Assembly (NCBI GenBank): GCA_910574805.1
Contig: CAJTCV010000019.1
Coordinates: 19,700-83,699 of the forward strand
Origin: Lachnospiraceae bacterium
GTDB lineage: Bacteria; Bacillota; Clostridia; Lachnospirales; Lachnospiraceae
Direction: 5' to 3'
DNA length: 64,000 nt
Below the pieces are notes generated by a model that ran no database searches, was not told the origin of the DNA, and worked only from the letters and a program-made list of their open reading frames with translations. Positions 17,359 through 25,822 of the stretch are shown here, in pieces; position 1 is the stretch's first letter; the number at the start of each line of letters is the position of its first letter. The translations under genes and the position numbers were made by a program.

Positions 17359-18939
17359 TTATGTATGCCCCAGTGTCCGGTACTCGGAGGGAGTCACGCC
17401 GTGGTACCGCTTGAACAGCCGGCTGAAATAGAGCTGGTCTTCAAAGCCCACGGAGATCGCCACTTCCTTGATGTAGCTGTTTCGGTCCTTCAGAAGCTCT
17501 TCCGCTCTCGCCATGCGGAGCTGGTTGATGTGCGTGTTGATGCTGATGCCGGTTTCTTCCTTGAAGATCCGGCACAGATAGCCGGAGCTTAAGCCCACAT
17601 GTTCCGAGACGGAGGCAAGGCTGATCTTGCGGCTGTAGTTATTCCGGATATAGGAGAGTGCCTGTTCCACCTCCGGGCTGTATGACTCTGCCGGAGGTTC
17701 TGCCAGAGGCTCCCGGGAGAAAAAGGCGCGGAGAGCATCCGACAGATACCGTTCCAGCTCTTCTCTGGTCAGAGCATTGCGCATGGTCTCCGTACTGTCC
17801 GCGATCTGGTCGTGAGCCGCGGCGCTTAAGTCCGCCGTGTGGTATTCCAGCTCCCCCAGGAACCGGACACAATACTGGATTACCCTGGAGGGCAGGACAT
17901 TGTGCTGCTGACAGGCGGCTAGAAGCGCCTGGATGCGGTCTGAAGCGCGGGTGAGCCGTTCTTCCTCCGGCACCAGGAGAATCTCTGCGGCCAGCTCCTT
18001 ATAAGAGATATCCGGGATTTCCTGGGAGACCGACAGAGCGTCCGCCTGTACCTGTCCCAGCGGGCCGTAGAAGCCAAGCTCCAGAAGATCCTGAAAGTTG
18101 TGGTAGACGGTGCGGGCCTGGGGCAGATCCGGAATCCCGCTCTGGTACAGGATCGCCGGGGACAGAGACATGTAATATTGAAAAAGCTGTATAATACGGG
18201 AGGCCAGTCCGGAGATGGTATACTGATGCTGCTTCAGCTCTGATTCCGGGAGTACCAGCAGGGTATTGCTTGTACTGAAGAGGATGATCCGGCGCCGGTC
18301 AAATGGTTCCAGTGCATTTTTCAGCGTGCTCTGGATCAGGTCGATGGATGGAAGCGGCTCCATGTTCTGGTCATACCAGTCAAAGGAGATCTGGCAGAGC
18401 GCATAGGTATCCTGCTCCTCCGGAACGAATCCGGTGACGCCAAGGAGCGTGTCAAATTCATAATTCCGGTTGGTGAAAAATTCCCTCCATGCGGCGTGCC
18501 GCTCCTGATGGAGCATGGTCTCCTGAATGGAGCGCTGCTGTTTTGCATCCTCTGCAGCCTTCTGGTCCAGCTTTTCCTTCAGTTTTTTCAGCTGTTCGGT
18601 CAGTTCTTCCGGACTGATGCTCACTTTCAGAATATAATCCGCGGCTCCCAGCACCAGGGCGGTCCGGACATAATTAAAGTCTTCGTAGTTGCTGATGACC
18701 AGAAATTCGCAGTCCAGCTTTTTCTTCCGGACTTCACGGATCAGCTCGATTCCGTCCATGAGCGGCATTTTCAGGTCACAGATGATCAGATCGGGATGAA
18801 AACGGCAGGCCATCTCCAGCGCTTCTTCTCCGTTGGAAGCCGTGGCGCAGATATGGAAGCCCAGTTCATTCCAGTCGATCATGGAACGCAGTGCAATCTT
18901 TACAATGGGCTCATCATCAACAATCAATACCTGATACAT
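17359..18939 (-). CDS. AraC-type response regulator (YesN-like)
   Basis: A 526-residue regulator. Residues 1-120 are a receiver domain (LIVDDEP, phospho-acceptor Asp55 in ICDLKMP, conserved Lys in DYILK). The middle ~300 residues are a poorly conserved linker. Residues about 425-522 are a double helix-turn-helix AraC domain (ISLASVSEHVGLSSGYLCRIF and VGFEDQLYFSRLFKRYHGVTP). Its partner kinase is encoded 33 bases upstream on the same strand, and a PTS operon is divergent from both, so PTS genes are the likely target, through the direct repeats at 20103-20137. This domain order is typical of sugar-responsive systems in Firmicutes. Confidence 0.9.
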   Translation of the reverse strand: MYQVLIVDDEPIVKIALRSMIDWNELGFHICATASNGEEALEMACRFHPDLIICDLKMPLMDGIELIREVRKKKLDCEFLVISNYEDFNYVRTALVLGAADYILKVSISPEELTEQLKKLKEKLDQKAAEDAKQQRSIQETMLHQERHAAWREFFTNRNYEFDTLLGVTGFVPEEQDTYALCQISFDWYDQNMEPLPSIDLIQSTLKNALEPFDRRRIILFSTSNTLLVLPESELKQHQYTISGLASRIIQLFQYYMSLSPAILYQSGIPDLPQARTVYHNFQDLLELGFYGPLGQVQADALSVSQEIPDISYKELAAEILLVPEEERLTRASDRIQALLAACQQHNVLPSRVIQYCVRFLGELEYHTADLSAAAHDQIADSTETMRNALTREELERYLSDALRAFFSREPLAEPPAESYSPEVEQALSYIRNNYSRKISLASVSEHVGLSSGYLCRIFKEETGISINTHINQLRMARAEELLKDRNSYIKEVAISVGFEDQLYFSRLFKRYHGVTPSEYRTLGHT

Positions 18940-18972
18940 ATTTACTAACTACCTCCCTTAAAAATCCACGGT

Positions 18973-20016
18973 TTACAGATGTACTTCTGTGTCAGAAGCA
19001 ATGGCGGGAATCCGGATCCTGCACCGCGTTCCCTTTCCGGGGCTGCTGCTGATCGTAAGACCGTAATCTCCGGAAAAATAGAGATGGATCCGGTCGTTGA
19101 CGTTTTTGTTGCCGATGCCGCCGAGCCCTTTGGGGGCGGCTGACGGATCATTCATATCAAAGCCCTTTCCCTCGTCCCGTACTTCCAGCAGGATGTCCTC
19201 TCCATCGGGCATACAGGTGACATGGATCTCCATAATGGTTCCGTCGTTGAAGGAGCCGTGGAGCACAGAGTTCTCTGCCAGAGGCTGCAGGATCAGCTTG
19301 GGCAGGAGACAGCCGGAAAGCTCCGGAGCAATATCATAATTCACATGAAAGCTTCCTGCATAGCGGATGGCCTGGATGGAGAAATAGTGTTTCAGGTTGT
19401 CGACCTCTTCCTGGATCGTGATAAACTCCCGATCGTTGATCAGGGTGTTCTTCAGAAGCTCGCTCAGGGAACGGATGCCTTCGGAGACCACCCGGTCCTG
19501 GTTCATCTGCGCTACCAGCCGCAGCGTGTTCAATGTATTGAATAAGAAATGCGGATTGATCTGGTACTGGAGCATCCGAAGCTCCAGCTCCCGCTTCTTC
19601 GCCTCGCTGGACTGCCGCTGCTCCAGCAGGAGCTGGATCTCCGTAACCATACCGTCAATGTTGTCCGACAGATAGGACAGCTCATCGTTGCCTGCATCCT
19701 GAATGCGGGTCTCCAGATCTCCGTCGGAGATCGCCTGGCAGGTGCGTACCATATGGTCAATGGGGTGGGAGATGCTCATGTAGGTATAGAGGGTCATGGT
19801 CAGGGCAATGCTCATCATCAGAAGAGAAAGGACCAGGATCTGCCCGGTCATTTCCGTACTCCCATACAGTGTATACGTATACAGATAGATGAAGGTCAGG
19901 GGAAATACCGTGGAGATCAGATAAGAGATGATCAGCCGGCTCCTGAGCTTCAGGTTCCGAAGCCCCACAAGGGTAAATTCGGTGAACAGCTGAAAGTCAT
20001 GATTTTCCGTAGGCAT
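18973..20016 (-). CDS. LytS/YesM-type sensor histidine kinase with little extracellular domain
   Basis: A 347-residue kinase. Two membrane helices (about 28-49 and 58-80) are joined by only about ten residues, so there is almost no external sensing domain; most YesM-type kinases have a large one. A HAMP segment (SISHPIDHMV onwards) follows, then the His_kinase box with phospho-acceptor His156 in YQINPHFLFNTLN and an ATPase domain with PLAENSVLHG, DEGKGFD and GLGGIGNKNV. It phosphorylates the adjacent AraC-type regulator. The lack of a sensor domain suggests that it reads membrane or transporter state, perhaps the PTS permease encoded divergently; that is inference. Confidence 0.88.
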   Translation of the reverse strand: MPTENHDFQLFTEFTLVGLRNLKLRSRLIISYLISTVFPLTFIYLYTYTLYGSTEMTGQILVLSLLMMSIALTMTLYTYMSISHPIDHMVRTCQAISDGDLETRIQDAGNDELSYLSDNIDGMVTEIQLLLEQRQSSEAKKRELELRMLQYQINPHFLFNTLNTLRLVAQMNQDRVVSEGIRSLSELLKNTLINDREFITIQEEVDNLKHYFSIQAIRYAGSFHVNYDIAPELSGCLLPKLILQPLAENSVLHGSFNDGTIMEIHVTCMPDGEDILLEVRDEGKGFDMNDPSAAPKGLGGIGNKNVNDRIHLYFSGDYGLTISSSPGKGTRCRIRIPAIASDTEVHL

Positions 20017-20102
20017 ATGGACTCCTTTCCTGCGGGATGTGTACGATCCATACTCAGTATACCGGATTTTCTGTGTTTATCTATATTTTAATCGTAAAGA
20101 GG

Positions 20103-20137
20103 AAAAAAATCCATATGAAATGTAAAAAAATCCATAT
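20103..20137. promoter_or_regulatory. Two 14-bp direct repeats 21 bp apart, likely regulator site
   Basis: AAAAAAATCCATAT occurs at 20103-20116 and again at 20124-20137, so starts differ by 21 bases, two DNA turns. A weaker AATCCATAC lies at about 20192-20200. The sites sit in the AT-rich gap between the kinase gene and the divergent PTS gene. AraC-type regulators commonly bind such same-face direct repeats, so the neighbouring response regulator is the best candidate. The rest of the gap (20138-20280) is AT-rich and must hold the PTS promoter; TATAAT-like sequence occurs near 20238. Confidence 0.6.
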
Positions 20138-20292
20138 TCAGGAAATTTAGAAAAAATTTTAAAATTTTATTTATATTTTATAATTGAAGATAATCCATAC
20201 AAAAGATAAGATAATATCTATACATTTTTGTGCAGATTATATAATATACAGGGCATAAAGATTCTACATACATAAAAGGAGGTAGAGTAGAT

Positions 20293-21744
20293 ATGATGAA
20301 ATATTTGCAGAAACTCGGCAAATCCCTGATGCTTCCGGTGGCATGTCTTCCGGTATGCGGTATCCTGATGGGAATCGGATATGCATTGTGTGAGGAGACC
20401 ATGCAGGGCGGAGATATTACAGGGGCAGTCTCGATCATCGGCTTCTTCCTGGTGAAGGCAGGCGGGGCGCTGATCGACAATATGTCATGGCTGTTTGCCA
20501 TCGGCGTGGCAGTGGGTATGTCGGATGACAACGAAGGTACGGCAGGTCTGGCAGGTCTGGTATCCTGGCTGATGATCACCAATCTTCTGTCGACCGGTAC
20601 TGTGAGTGTTCTGGTAGGCGGCGAAGCAGATCCGGCATTTGCCAAAATCCAGAATCAGTTCATCGGTATTCTGGCCGGCCTGATCGGTTCCACCTGTTAC
20701 AACAAGTTCAAAAATACGAGACTTCCGGATGCGTTGTCGTTCTTTTCCGGCAAGCGATGCGTTGCAATCGTAACGGCAGTCTTCTCCATACTGGCAGCAG
20801 CGGTTCTGTTCTTCGTATGGCCCATCGTCTACGGCGTACTGGTTATGCTGGGCGAAAGTGTTGTAGGACTGGGGGCAGTCGGTGTGGGAATTTACACTTT
20901 CCTGAACCGTCTCCTGATTCCCTTCGGTCTGCATCACGCGCTGAACTCTGTATTCTGGTTTGATGCGGCAGGCATCAACGATCTGGGTACGTACTGGGCA
21001 GGCGAGGTGCTGAACGGTGCAGGCGGAAGCGCAGGCATGTATATGGCAGGCTTCTTCCCGTCCATGATGTTCGGTCTTCCGGCGGCTGCAATGGCGATTA
21101 TTCACTGTGCAAAGCCTGAGAGAAGAAAAGATGCAGCTTCCCTTCTGGGTGCGGCGGCAATCTGTGCGTTTATCTGCGGTGTGACCGAGCCTTTTGAGTT
21201 CGCGTTCATGTTCCTGGCACCGGTGCTCTATCTGATCTATGCAGTGCTTTACGGAGTGTTTGCAGCAGTTTCCGTAGCTCTTGGGTTCCGGGCAGGCTTC
21301 TCCTTCTCGGCAGGACTTACGGACCTGGTGTTCAGTGCATCGCTTCCGGCGGCCAGCAGGACATTCCTGATCATTCCTCTTGGCATTGCTGCTGCGGCAG
21401 TGTTCTATCTGGTGTTCCGGACAGTGATTCCGGCGCTTGATCTGAAGACTCCGGGACGTGAGGACGAGGACGAGGATGAGACAAAGATCGAGCTTGCCAA
21501 TGATGATTTCACAGCCATGGCTTCCATTATTCTGGAAGGTCTCGGCGGAAAAGGCAACGTGACCAGCGTTGACAACTGTATCACCAGACTTCGTCTTGAG
21601 ATCAAAGATTATACGGCTGTAGATGAGAAAAAGATCAAAACTGCAGGAGTAAGGGGAGTGATCCGTCCCAGCAAGACATCGGTACAGGTTATCATCGGAC
21701 CCAAAGTCCAGTTTGTGGCAGATGAGTTCAAGAAATTAATGTAA
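20293..21744 (+). CDS. PTS sugar transporter, IIC-IIB fusion (glucose/N-acetylglucosamine family)
   Basis: A 483-residue permease. Residues 1-390 are the IIC membrane domain (LMLPVACLPVCGILMGIGY, the GLHHALN substrate loop, the GVTEPFEF motif). After an acidic linker (PGREDEDEDE) a IIB domain follows, with phospho-Cys in VDNCITRLRL. It belongs to the glucose superfamily, closest by eye to the NagE/maltose type, and imports and phosphorylates a sugar. No IIA domain is fused; the separate IIA at 23102 should supply phosphate. GGAGG precedes the start; ATG 20293 and 20296 are both possible. It is divergent from the two-component genes that probably control it. Confidence 0.9.
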   Translation: MMKYLQKLGKSLMLPVACLPVCGILMGIGYALCEETMQGGDITGAVSIIGFFLVKAGGALIDNMSWLFAIGVAVGMSDDNEGTAGLAGLVSWLMITNLLSTGTVSVLVGGEADPAFAKIQNQFIGILAGLIGSTCYNKFKNTRLPDALSFFSGKRCVAIVTAVFSILAAAVLFFVWPIVYGVLVMLGESVVGLGAVGVGIYTFLNRLLIPFGLHHALNSVFWFDAAGINDLGTYWAGEVLNGAGGSAGMYMAGFFPSMMFGLPAAAMAIIHCAKPERRKDAASLLGAAAICAFICGVTEPFEFAFMFLAPVLYLIYAVLYGVFAAVSVALGFRAGFSFSAGLTDLVFSASLPAASRTFLIIPLGIAAAAVFYLVFRTVIPALDLKTPGREDEDEDETKIELANDDFTAMASIILEGLGGKGNVTSVDNCITRLRLEIKDYTAVDEKKIKTAGVRGVIRPSKTSVQVIIGPKVQFVADEFKKLM

Positions 21745-21947
21745 GCCAATCCACTATCCAAAACATATATCCAGAGAGGGCTCCGGGCGACCGGGGCTCT
21801 TTCAGGTCGCCTGGCTGCGGAGCGGACAGCTGACTTTTTCGGTCGTCTGTCTGCAGCCGTTCATTGACAGGCTTTTGTGGATTTGTTATGATAGGACAGG
21901 AAAGAGGAAACTTTGCGTTACAGGGGTATAATGGGGGAGTACAGGGC

Positions 21948-23099
21948 ATGAAGTATGCATATCGCCTTGGAAAAGCGATGATGCTGCCGGTGGCGTGTCT
22001 GCCGGTGGCGGGACTTCTGATGGGGCTTGGGTACTGGATCGATCCGTCCGGATATGGATCCGGCAGCCTGGTGGCAGAGATCATGATTCAGGCGGGTTCG
22101 GCTCTGATGAACAACATGAGTCTTTTGTTTGCGCTGGGAGTGGCGACAGGTCTGGCGGACGAGCAGGACGGCACGGCGGCGATCGCGAGCGTGGCGGCGT
22201 GGCTGGTGATTCAGAATCTGCTGGCAGTGGACAATATTGCCATACTGACAGGTGGAAGAGAAGATCCGTCTTCCTTTGAGAATATCGAAAATCAGATGAT
22301 CGGGATCTTCTGCGGCGTGCTGGGGGCGTACTGCAGCAACCGTTACAGGGAGGTCCGGCTTTTTCGGGGATTTCAGGTATTCCAGGGACGCCGTCTGGTG
22401 GTGATCGCCGCTGCCGGCTATGCGGCGGTGTGCTCGCTGATTCTTCTGTTTCTGTGGCCCTGGCTCTATGAGGTATCGGTCTATATGGGGACTTCCCTTC
22501 TGGGGACCGGTCCGGTGGGAGTGGGGATCTACATGTTCCTGAACCGCCTGATGATTCCAACGGGACTTCACCATGCACTGAACTCTGTGTTCTGGTTTGA
22601 TCTGGCGGGCATCTCGGATCTGAACCATTTCTGGAGAGGAACGGGAATCTACGGGCAGACCGGGCAGTATATGGCGGGGTTTTTTCCGGTGATGATCTTT
22701 GGAATGCCGGGTGCGGCGCTGGCCATGTACCAGACTGCACGAAAGGAGAAGAAAAAGATGGCAGGCGGACTTCTGATGTCGGCGGCTGTCTGCTCTCTGC
22801 TGACAGGAGTGACGGAACCGATGGAATTTTCCTTCATGTTTCTGGCGCCGGGGCTTTTTTTTCTGCACGCGTTTCTGACCGGACTGTCGGGCGTTATCTG
22901 CGCCATGCTGCCCTTCCGGGTGGGATTTAATTTCAGTGCCGGGCTTCTGGATTATTTTCTGGCGCTGAATTCACCCATGGCGGAGAACCCCTGGATGCTC
23001 TGGCCTCTGGGGATCGTCTTTTTCCTGCTGTATTATGGAGTATTTCGTTTTTGTATTTTAAAATTCCGGCTCAGGACGCCGGGGAGAGAAGAGGAATAA
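21948..23099 (+). CDS. Second PTS IIC permease, no IIB domain
   Basis: A 383-residue IIC paralogue of the upstream permease (LMLPVACLPVAG against MMLPVACLPVAGLL, GLHHALNSVFWFD in both, GVTEPMEF). It ends PGREEE where the linker to IIB begins in its neighbour, so the IIB domain is absent; the gene stops cleanly. It must borrow IIB from the upstream protein or act as a sensor or non-PTS transporter. Start chosen at ATG 21948, preceded by GGGGGAG; the longer frame from 21864 has no good ribosome site. Its stop lies 2 bases before the IIA gene. Confidence 0.85.
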   Translation: MKYAYRLGKAMMLPVACLPVAGLLMGLGYWIDPSGYGSGSLVAEIMIQAGSALMNNMSLLFALGVATGLADEQDGTAAIASVAAWLVIQNLLAVDNIAILTGGREDPSSFENIENQMIGIFCGVLGAYCSNRYREVRLFRGFQVFQGRRLVVIAAAGYAAVCSLILLFLWPWLYEVSVYMGTSLLGTGPVGVGIYMFLNRLMIPTGLHHALNSVFWFDLAGISDLNHFWRGTGIYGQTGQYMAGFFPVMIFGMPGAALAMYQTARKEKKKMAGGLLMSAAVCSLLTGVTEPMEFSFMFLAPGLFFLHAFLTGLSGVICAMLPFRVGFNFSAGLLDYFLALNSPMAENPWMLWPLGIVFFLLYYGVFRFCILKFRLRTPGREEE

Positions 23100-23101
23100 G
23101 T

Positions 23102-23590
23102 ATGTTTGGTTTTTTTAAGAAGAAACAGATGGAACACGAGATGACGGCAGTGGCGGACGGAACCGTCATTCCCATGTCAGAGGCATCAGACGAGGTGTTT
23201 TCCACACTGGCTCTGGGCGACGGTGTGGTGATCCGGCCCACAGGCAATGTGGTGGTGGCGCCGGCGGACGGCGTGGTGACGGTGACCATGCCGGAGAGCA
23301 ACCATGCGGTTGGTCTGGAGCTGGAGGGCGGTATCGAGATCCTGATCCATATCGGTGTGGATACGGTGAACCTGAAAGGAGAAGGCTTCACATCCCTGGT
23401 GAAGGCCCAGGAGAAGGTGAAGGCGGGAACAGAGCTGATCCGCTTTGACAGAGAAGCGCTGGAGGCAAAGGGATACTGTATGGAGGTCATGCAGATCGTC
23501 ATGGAGGGCGAGACGGCGTCCAGGGTACAGTATGAGACCGGTATGGAGGCCTGCGCGGGCAGGACTGTGGTAGCACACTGGCATTCGTGA
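23102..23590 (+). CDS. PTS IIA component, glucose family (Crr-like)
   Basis: A 162-residue soluble phosphocarrier. Seen: MTAVADGTVIPMSEASDEVFS, GDGVVIRP, and HIGVDTVNLKGEGF containing the active-site His that accepts phosphate from HPr. It follows the second IIC by 2 bases, so the three PTS genes form one operon and together make a complete IIA, IIB, IIC set. Besides transport, IIA of this family can signal to regulators; a link to the divergent kinase is possible but unproven. Confidence 0.92.
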   Translation: MFGFFKKKQMEHEMTAVADGTVIPMSEASDEVFSTLALGDGVVIRPTGNVVVAPADGVVTVTMPESNHAVGLELEGGIEILIHIGVDTVNLKGEGFTSLVKAQEKVKAGTELIRFDREALEAKGYCMEVMQIVMEGETASRVQYETGMEACAGRTVVAHWHS

Positions 23591-23643
23591 AGGGTTTCTG
23601 TAAAATTTCCGTAAGAATTCCGCTTCTTTTTCTATGGAAAGTA

Positions 23644-23672
23644 TTGACTTCAAGAAATGGTTTTCGTATTAT
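23644..23672 (+). promoter_or_regulatory. Promoter of the plsX-acpP operon
   Basis: TTGACT (23644-23649) and TATTAT (23667-23672) with a 17-base spacer, 27 bases before the plsX start. I looked for a FapR-like dyad here and did not find a convincing one. Confidence 0.8.
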
Positions 23673-23698
23673 GGTATAGACAACAAGGAGGAAAGAGG

Positions 23699-24739
23699 AT
23701 GCAGGAACTGGTAAGAGTTGCAGTAGATGCCATGGGAGGAGACCATGCACCGCAGGAGATCGTTAAGGGCGCCGTGGAAGCGGTGAACAGCCAGAAGCAG
23801 GTAAAGGTATATCTGGTGGGGAAAGAGGCCGCAGTGCAGGCAGAGCTGCAGAAATATCAGTATGATCCTTCCCGGGTGGAGGTGGTGGATGCCGCCGAAG
23901 TAATCGGGATGGCAGAGCCGCCGGTCCAGGCGATCCGTACAAAGAAGGATTCTTCCATCGTCGTGGCGATGAAGATGGTGAAGAACGGCGAGGCGGATGC
24001 CTTTGTCGGCGCAGGGAGTACGGGAGCGGTTCTGGTGGGTGGACAGCTGATCGTTGGAAGGATCAAAGGTGTGGAGCGTCCTCCGCTTGCTCCTCTGGTG
24101 CCGACGGAAAAGGGAACCTCTCTGCTCATTGACTGCGGAGCCAATGTGGATGCCAGGCCTTCCCACCTGGTACAGTTTGCGAAGATGGGTTCAATCTATA
24201 TGGAGCATGTCATGGGGATACAGGCTCCCAGGGTTGCCATCGTGAATATCGGTGCGGAGGAAGAAAAAGGCAATGCACTGGTGAAAGAGACGTTTCCGCT
24301 TCTCAAGGAATGTAAAGATCTGAATTTTATAGGAAGCATTGAAGCGCGGGATATTCCTTCCGGTTATGCGGACGTGATCGTCTGCGAGGCTTTTGCGGGG
24401 AATATCATTCTGAAGCTTTATGAAGGAGTGGGCGCGACCCTGATTTCCATGGTGAAGAAGGGAATGATGACGAATCTTCGCAGCAGGATCGGCGCCCTTC
24501 TGGTCAAGTCTGCCCTGAAGAAGACGCTGAAGCGTTTTGACACCAGTCAGTACGGCGGTGCACCGCTTCTTGGACTGAAGGGACTGGTGGTGAAGACCCA
24601 TGGAAGCTCCAACGCAGTCGAGGTGCGCAATTCCATCCTGCAGTGTGTGACCTTCACAGAGCAGAAGATCAATGAGAAGATCAGTGCCGGTATCGGGGGA
24701 AAAGAAAATCAGGAAGGGAATGGAAGTCATGGAATTTGA
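23699..24739 (+). CDS. plsX: Phosphate acyltransferase PlsX
   Basis: A 346-residue enzyme: [12 protein letters not shown] at the start, [37 protein letters not shown], and [15 protein letters not shown], all PlsX hallmarks. It makes acyl-phosphate from acyl-ACP for membrane lipid synthesis, and the next gene encodes acyl carrier protein. AAGGAGG precedes ATG 23699. The gene overlaps acpP by 11 bases. It begins the conserved plsX-acpP-rnc-smc-ftsY block. Confidence 0.95.
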   Translation: MQELVRVAVDAMGGDHAPQEIVKGAVEAVNSQKQVKVYLVGKEAAVQAELQKYQYDPSRVEVVDAAEVIGMAEPPVQAIRTKKDSSIVVAMKMVKNGEADAFVGAGSTGAVLVGGQLIVGRIKGVERPPLAPLVPTEKGTSLLIDCGANVDARPSHLVQFAKMGSIYMEHVMGIQAPRVAIVNIGAEEEKGNALVKETFPLLKECKDLNFIGSIEARDIPSGYADVIVCEAFAGNIILKLYEGVGATLISMVKKGMMTNLRSRIGALLVKSALKKTLKRFDTSQYGGAPLLGLKGLVVKTHGSSNAVEVRNSILQCVTFTEQKINEKISAGIGGKENQEGNGSHGI

Positions 24740-24959
24740 AAAATTACAGGAGATCATTGCAGAGGTACTGAATGTGGACGCAGACGAGATCACGATGGAG
24801 ACCACTTTTGTGGACGATCTGGGTGCAGATTCCCTGGATGTATTTCAGATCATCATGGGTATCGAAGAAGAATTCGATATTGAGATCGCCAATGAAGATG
24901 CGGAAAAGATCGTATCGGTGGGCGATGCGGTAGAGCAGATCAAGAATGCGATAAACTGA
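24729..24959 (+). CDS. acpP: Acyl carrier protein
   Basis: A 76-residue acidic helical protein with the phosphopantetheine attachment Ser in LGADSLD (DSL) near residue 37 and the flanking helices [11 protein letters not shown] and [17 protein letters not shown]. It carries the growing fatty acid. It starts within plsX (11-base overlap), so the two are coupled. Length and motif are standard. Confidence 0.95.
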   Translation: MEFEKLQEIIAEVLNVDADEITMETTFVDDLGADSLDVFQIIMGIEEEFDIEIANEDAEKIVSVGDAVEQIKNAIN

Positions 24960-25114
24960 TACGGTACGGTTACAGGCGGGCTGCGGCGGGAGTTCGATTT
25001 CTGATATCATCTGGCGGATGGCAGAAAGGAAGGACCGCGGCAGCCCCTTATGATTGATAACAGACCAAAACGAGAAGAACATGTGTTCTGATATTGACAG
25101 GAGCAGATAAAGAT

Positions 25115-25801
25115 ATGGAGAAGACATCCCGGTTCAGAGAACTGGAAGAAAAGATTGGTTATCATTTTCAGGATCAGGGGCTGCTGAGACATGCCATGTG
25201 CCACAGTTCCTATGCCAACGAACGGAATATGGGGAGGCTTAAGTCCAATGAGCGGCTGGAATTTCTCGGAGACGCCGTGCTGGAGCTGATCACCAGTGAA
25301 TTTCTGTACAAGAGTTTTCCGCAGATGCCGGAAGGAGAAGCCACGAAGACCAGGGCGAGCATCGTCTGCGAGCAGAGCCTTGCCTTCTGTGCCAGAAGCA
25401 TCGGCCTTGGTGCATATATCCTGCTGGGCAGGGGAGAGCTTGCCAGCGGAGGGAGAGAGCGCCCGTCCATCACTTCCGATGCGTTTGAAGCATTGATCGG
25501 CGCTGTCTATCTGGATGGTGGTTTTACTAGCGCGAAAGAATTTGTCCGGAGGTTCGTACTGGATGATCTGAAGCATAAGCAGCTCTTTTTCGATAGTAAG
25601 ACCATCCTGCAGGAGCGGATACAGGCTCACTGCAAGGAGTCCCTGCACTACGAACTGGTCCGTGAGGAAGGGCCGGATCACCAGAAGGTATTCGTCGTCC
25701 GGGCGATGCTGGGAGAAAGGGTGATCGGAGAGGGACAGGGCCGCACCAAGAAGGCGGCAGAGCAGGAAGCAGCCTATCATGCGCTGACCGGAAAAATATG
25801 A
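25115..25801 (+). CDS. rnc: Ribonuclease III
   Basis: A 228-residue enzyme: the nuclease domain has the signature NERLEFLGDAVLEL near residue 46 with the catalytic Glu and Asp, and SDAFEALIGAVYLD; the C-terminal double-stranded RNA-binding domain ends GRTKKAAEQEAAYHAL. It cuts double-stranded RNA in rRNA and mRNA processing. ATG 25115 is chosen, 11 bases after AGGAG; a TTG at 25094 is a possible upstream start. The 155-base gap after acpP holds a weak GC-rich inverted repeat (GGCTGC with GCAGCC), which might attenuate transcription. Confidence 0.94.
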   Translation: MEKTSRFRELEEKIGYHFQDQGLLRHAMCHSSYANERNMGRLKSNERLEFLGDAVLELITSEFLYKSFPQMPEGEATKTRASIVCEQSLAFCARSIGLGAYILLGRGELASGGRERPSITSDAFEALIGAVYLDGGFTSAKEFVRRFVLDDLKHKQLFFDSKTILQERIQAHCKESLHYELVREEGPDHQKVFVVRAMLGERVIGEGQGRTKKAAEQEAAYHALTGKI

Positions 25802-25822
25802 GACCAGGACAGGAAGGCTTAG

